Shown here: in pieces, positions 5,933 through 6,008 of the stretch
Numbering within the stretch: the first letter of the stretch is position 1
Layout: each line of letters opens with the position of its first letter
From: Rhizorhabdus sp.
GTDB taxonomy: Bacteria > Pseudomonadota > Alphaproteobacteria > Sphingomonadales > Sphingomonadaceae
DNA length: 6,008 nucleotides
Assembly (NCBI GenBank): GCA_004297635.1
Contig: SCUQ01000169.1
Span: 1 to 6,008, forward strand
Direction of reading: 5' to 3'
Notes under the pieces: model-generated
What the model saw: the letters and a program-made list of their open reading frames with translations, nothing else
Database searches by the model: none
Told to the model about the DNA's origin: nothing
Made by a program: the position numbers and the translations under genes

Positions 5933-6008
5933 GGTGGTGGCCGATGCCTTCGACCGGATGGGGGCGACGCTCGATCGCTTCGCGGGCGGGCATATGCGCG
6001 AGGTGCTG
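5928..6008. repeat. Right arm of perfect 81-bp inverted repeat (fold-back copy at window end)
   Basis: This arm runs to the last base of the window. Read on the plus strand it encodes the same LysR segment (DAFDRMGATLDRF, then AGGHMREVL) that the minus strand encodes at 5789-5869. The arms are separated by 58 bases (5870-5927) of normal LysR sequence. At the junction GTGCCGG occurs in both orientations, so a template switch at a short microhomology would produce this. The copy is most simply an amplification or assembly chimera at a contig end. Confidence 0.95.

Noticed and set aside
5181..5993. 270-codon minus-strand frame overlapping LysR
   Set aside because: It is a shadow frame of the LysR gene and runs through the fold-back junction; the product is Arg/Gly/Ala rich and unlike any family.

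Overview
This looks like a contig from a high-GC alphaproteobacterium, most likely a sphingomonad-type one. The case rests on three things. There is an imuA-imuB-dnaE2 mutasome operon behind a GTTC-N7-GTTC LexA operator, which is the alphaproteobacterial form. There is a HisKA_2-type histidine kinase. Coding is dense and very GC-rich (48 of 60 bases at 421-480). The lineage is an inference from family content. All real genes lie on the minus strand, so transcription runs from high to low coordinates.

Region by region in transcription order: (1) 5204-5932 is a GcvA/AmpR-type LysR regulator that has lost most of its DNA-binding domain. The window end beyond it (5928-6008) is an exact 81-base inverted copy of 5789-5869, so the sequence folds back on itself and is probably an assembly or amplification chimera. 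(2) 3733-5073 is a membrane CHASE3-HisKA_2-HATPase histidine kinase. (3) 2561-3736 is a secreted sugar-binding-type periplasmic protein whose ATG overlaps the kinase stop as ATGA. (4) 2373-2560 is an intergenic region with the imuA promoter and LexA operator. (5) 1551-2372 is imuA, 104-1672 is imuB, and 1-107 is the first 35 codons of dnaE2, which starts in an ATGA overlap with imuB.

The imuA-imuB-dnaE2 block encodes the SOS-induced error-prone translesion machinery: ImuB is the catalytically dead, clamp-binding hub, ImuA its RecA-like partner, and DnaE2 the polymerase. The kinase and binding protein are translationally coupled, and no ABC permease or ATPase gene lies near them. This suggests that the binding protein is the ligand-sensing half of a periplasmic signalling pair, analogous in logic to LuxP-LuxQ or TorT-TorS. 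It is the least ordinary biology in the window. No response regulator is present, so the output is unknown. HisKA_2/HWE kinases in alphaproteobacteria often feed the PhyR general stress response, but nothing here proves that link.

No tRNA, rRNA, insertion sequence or CRISPR array was seen.
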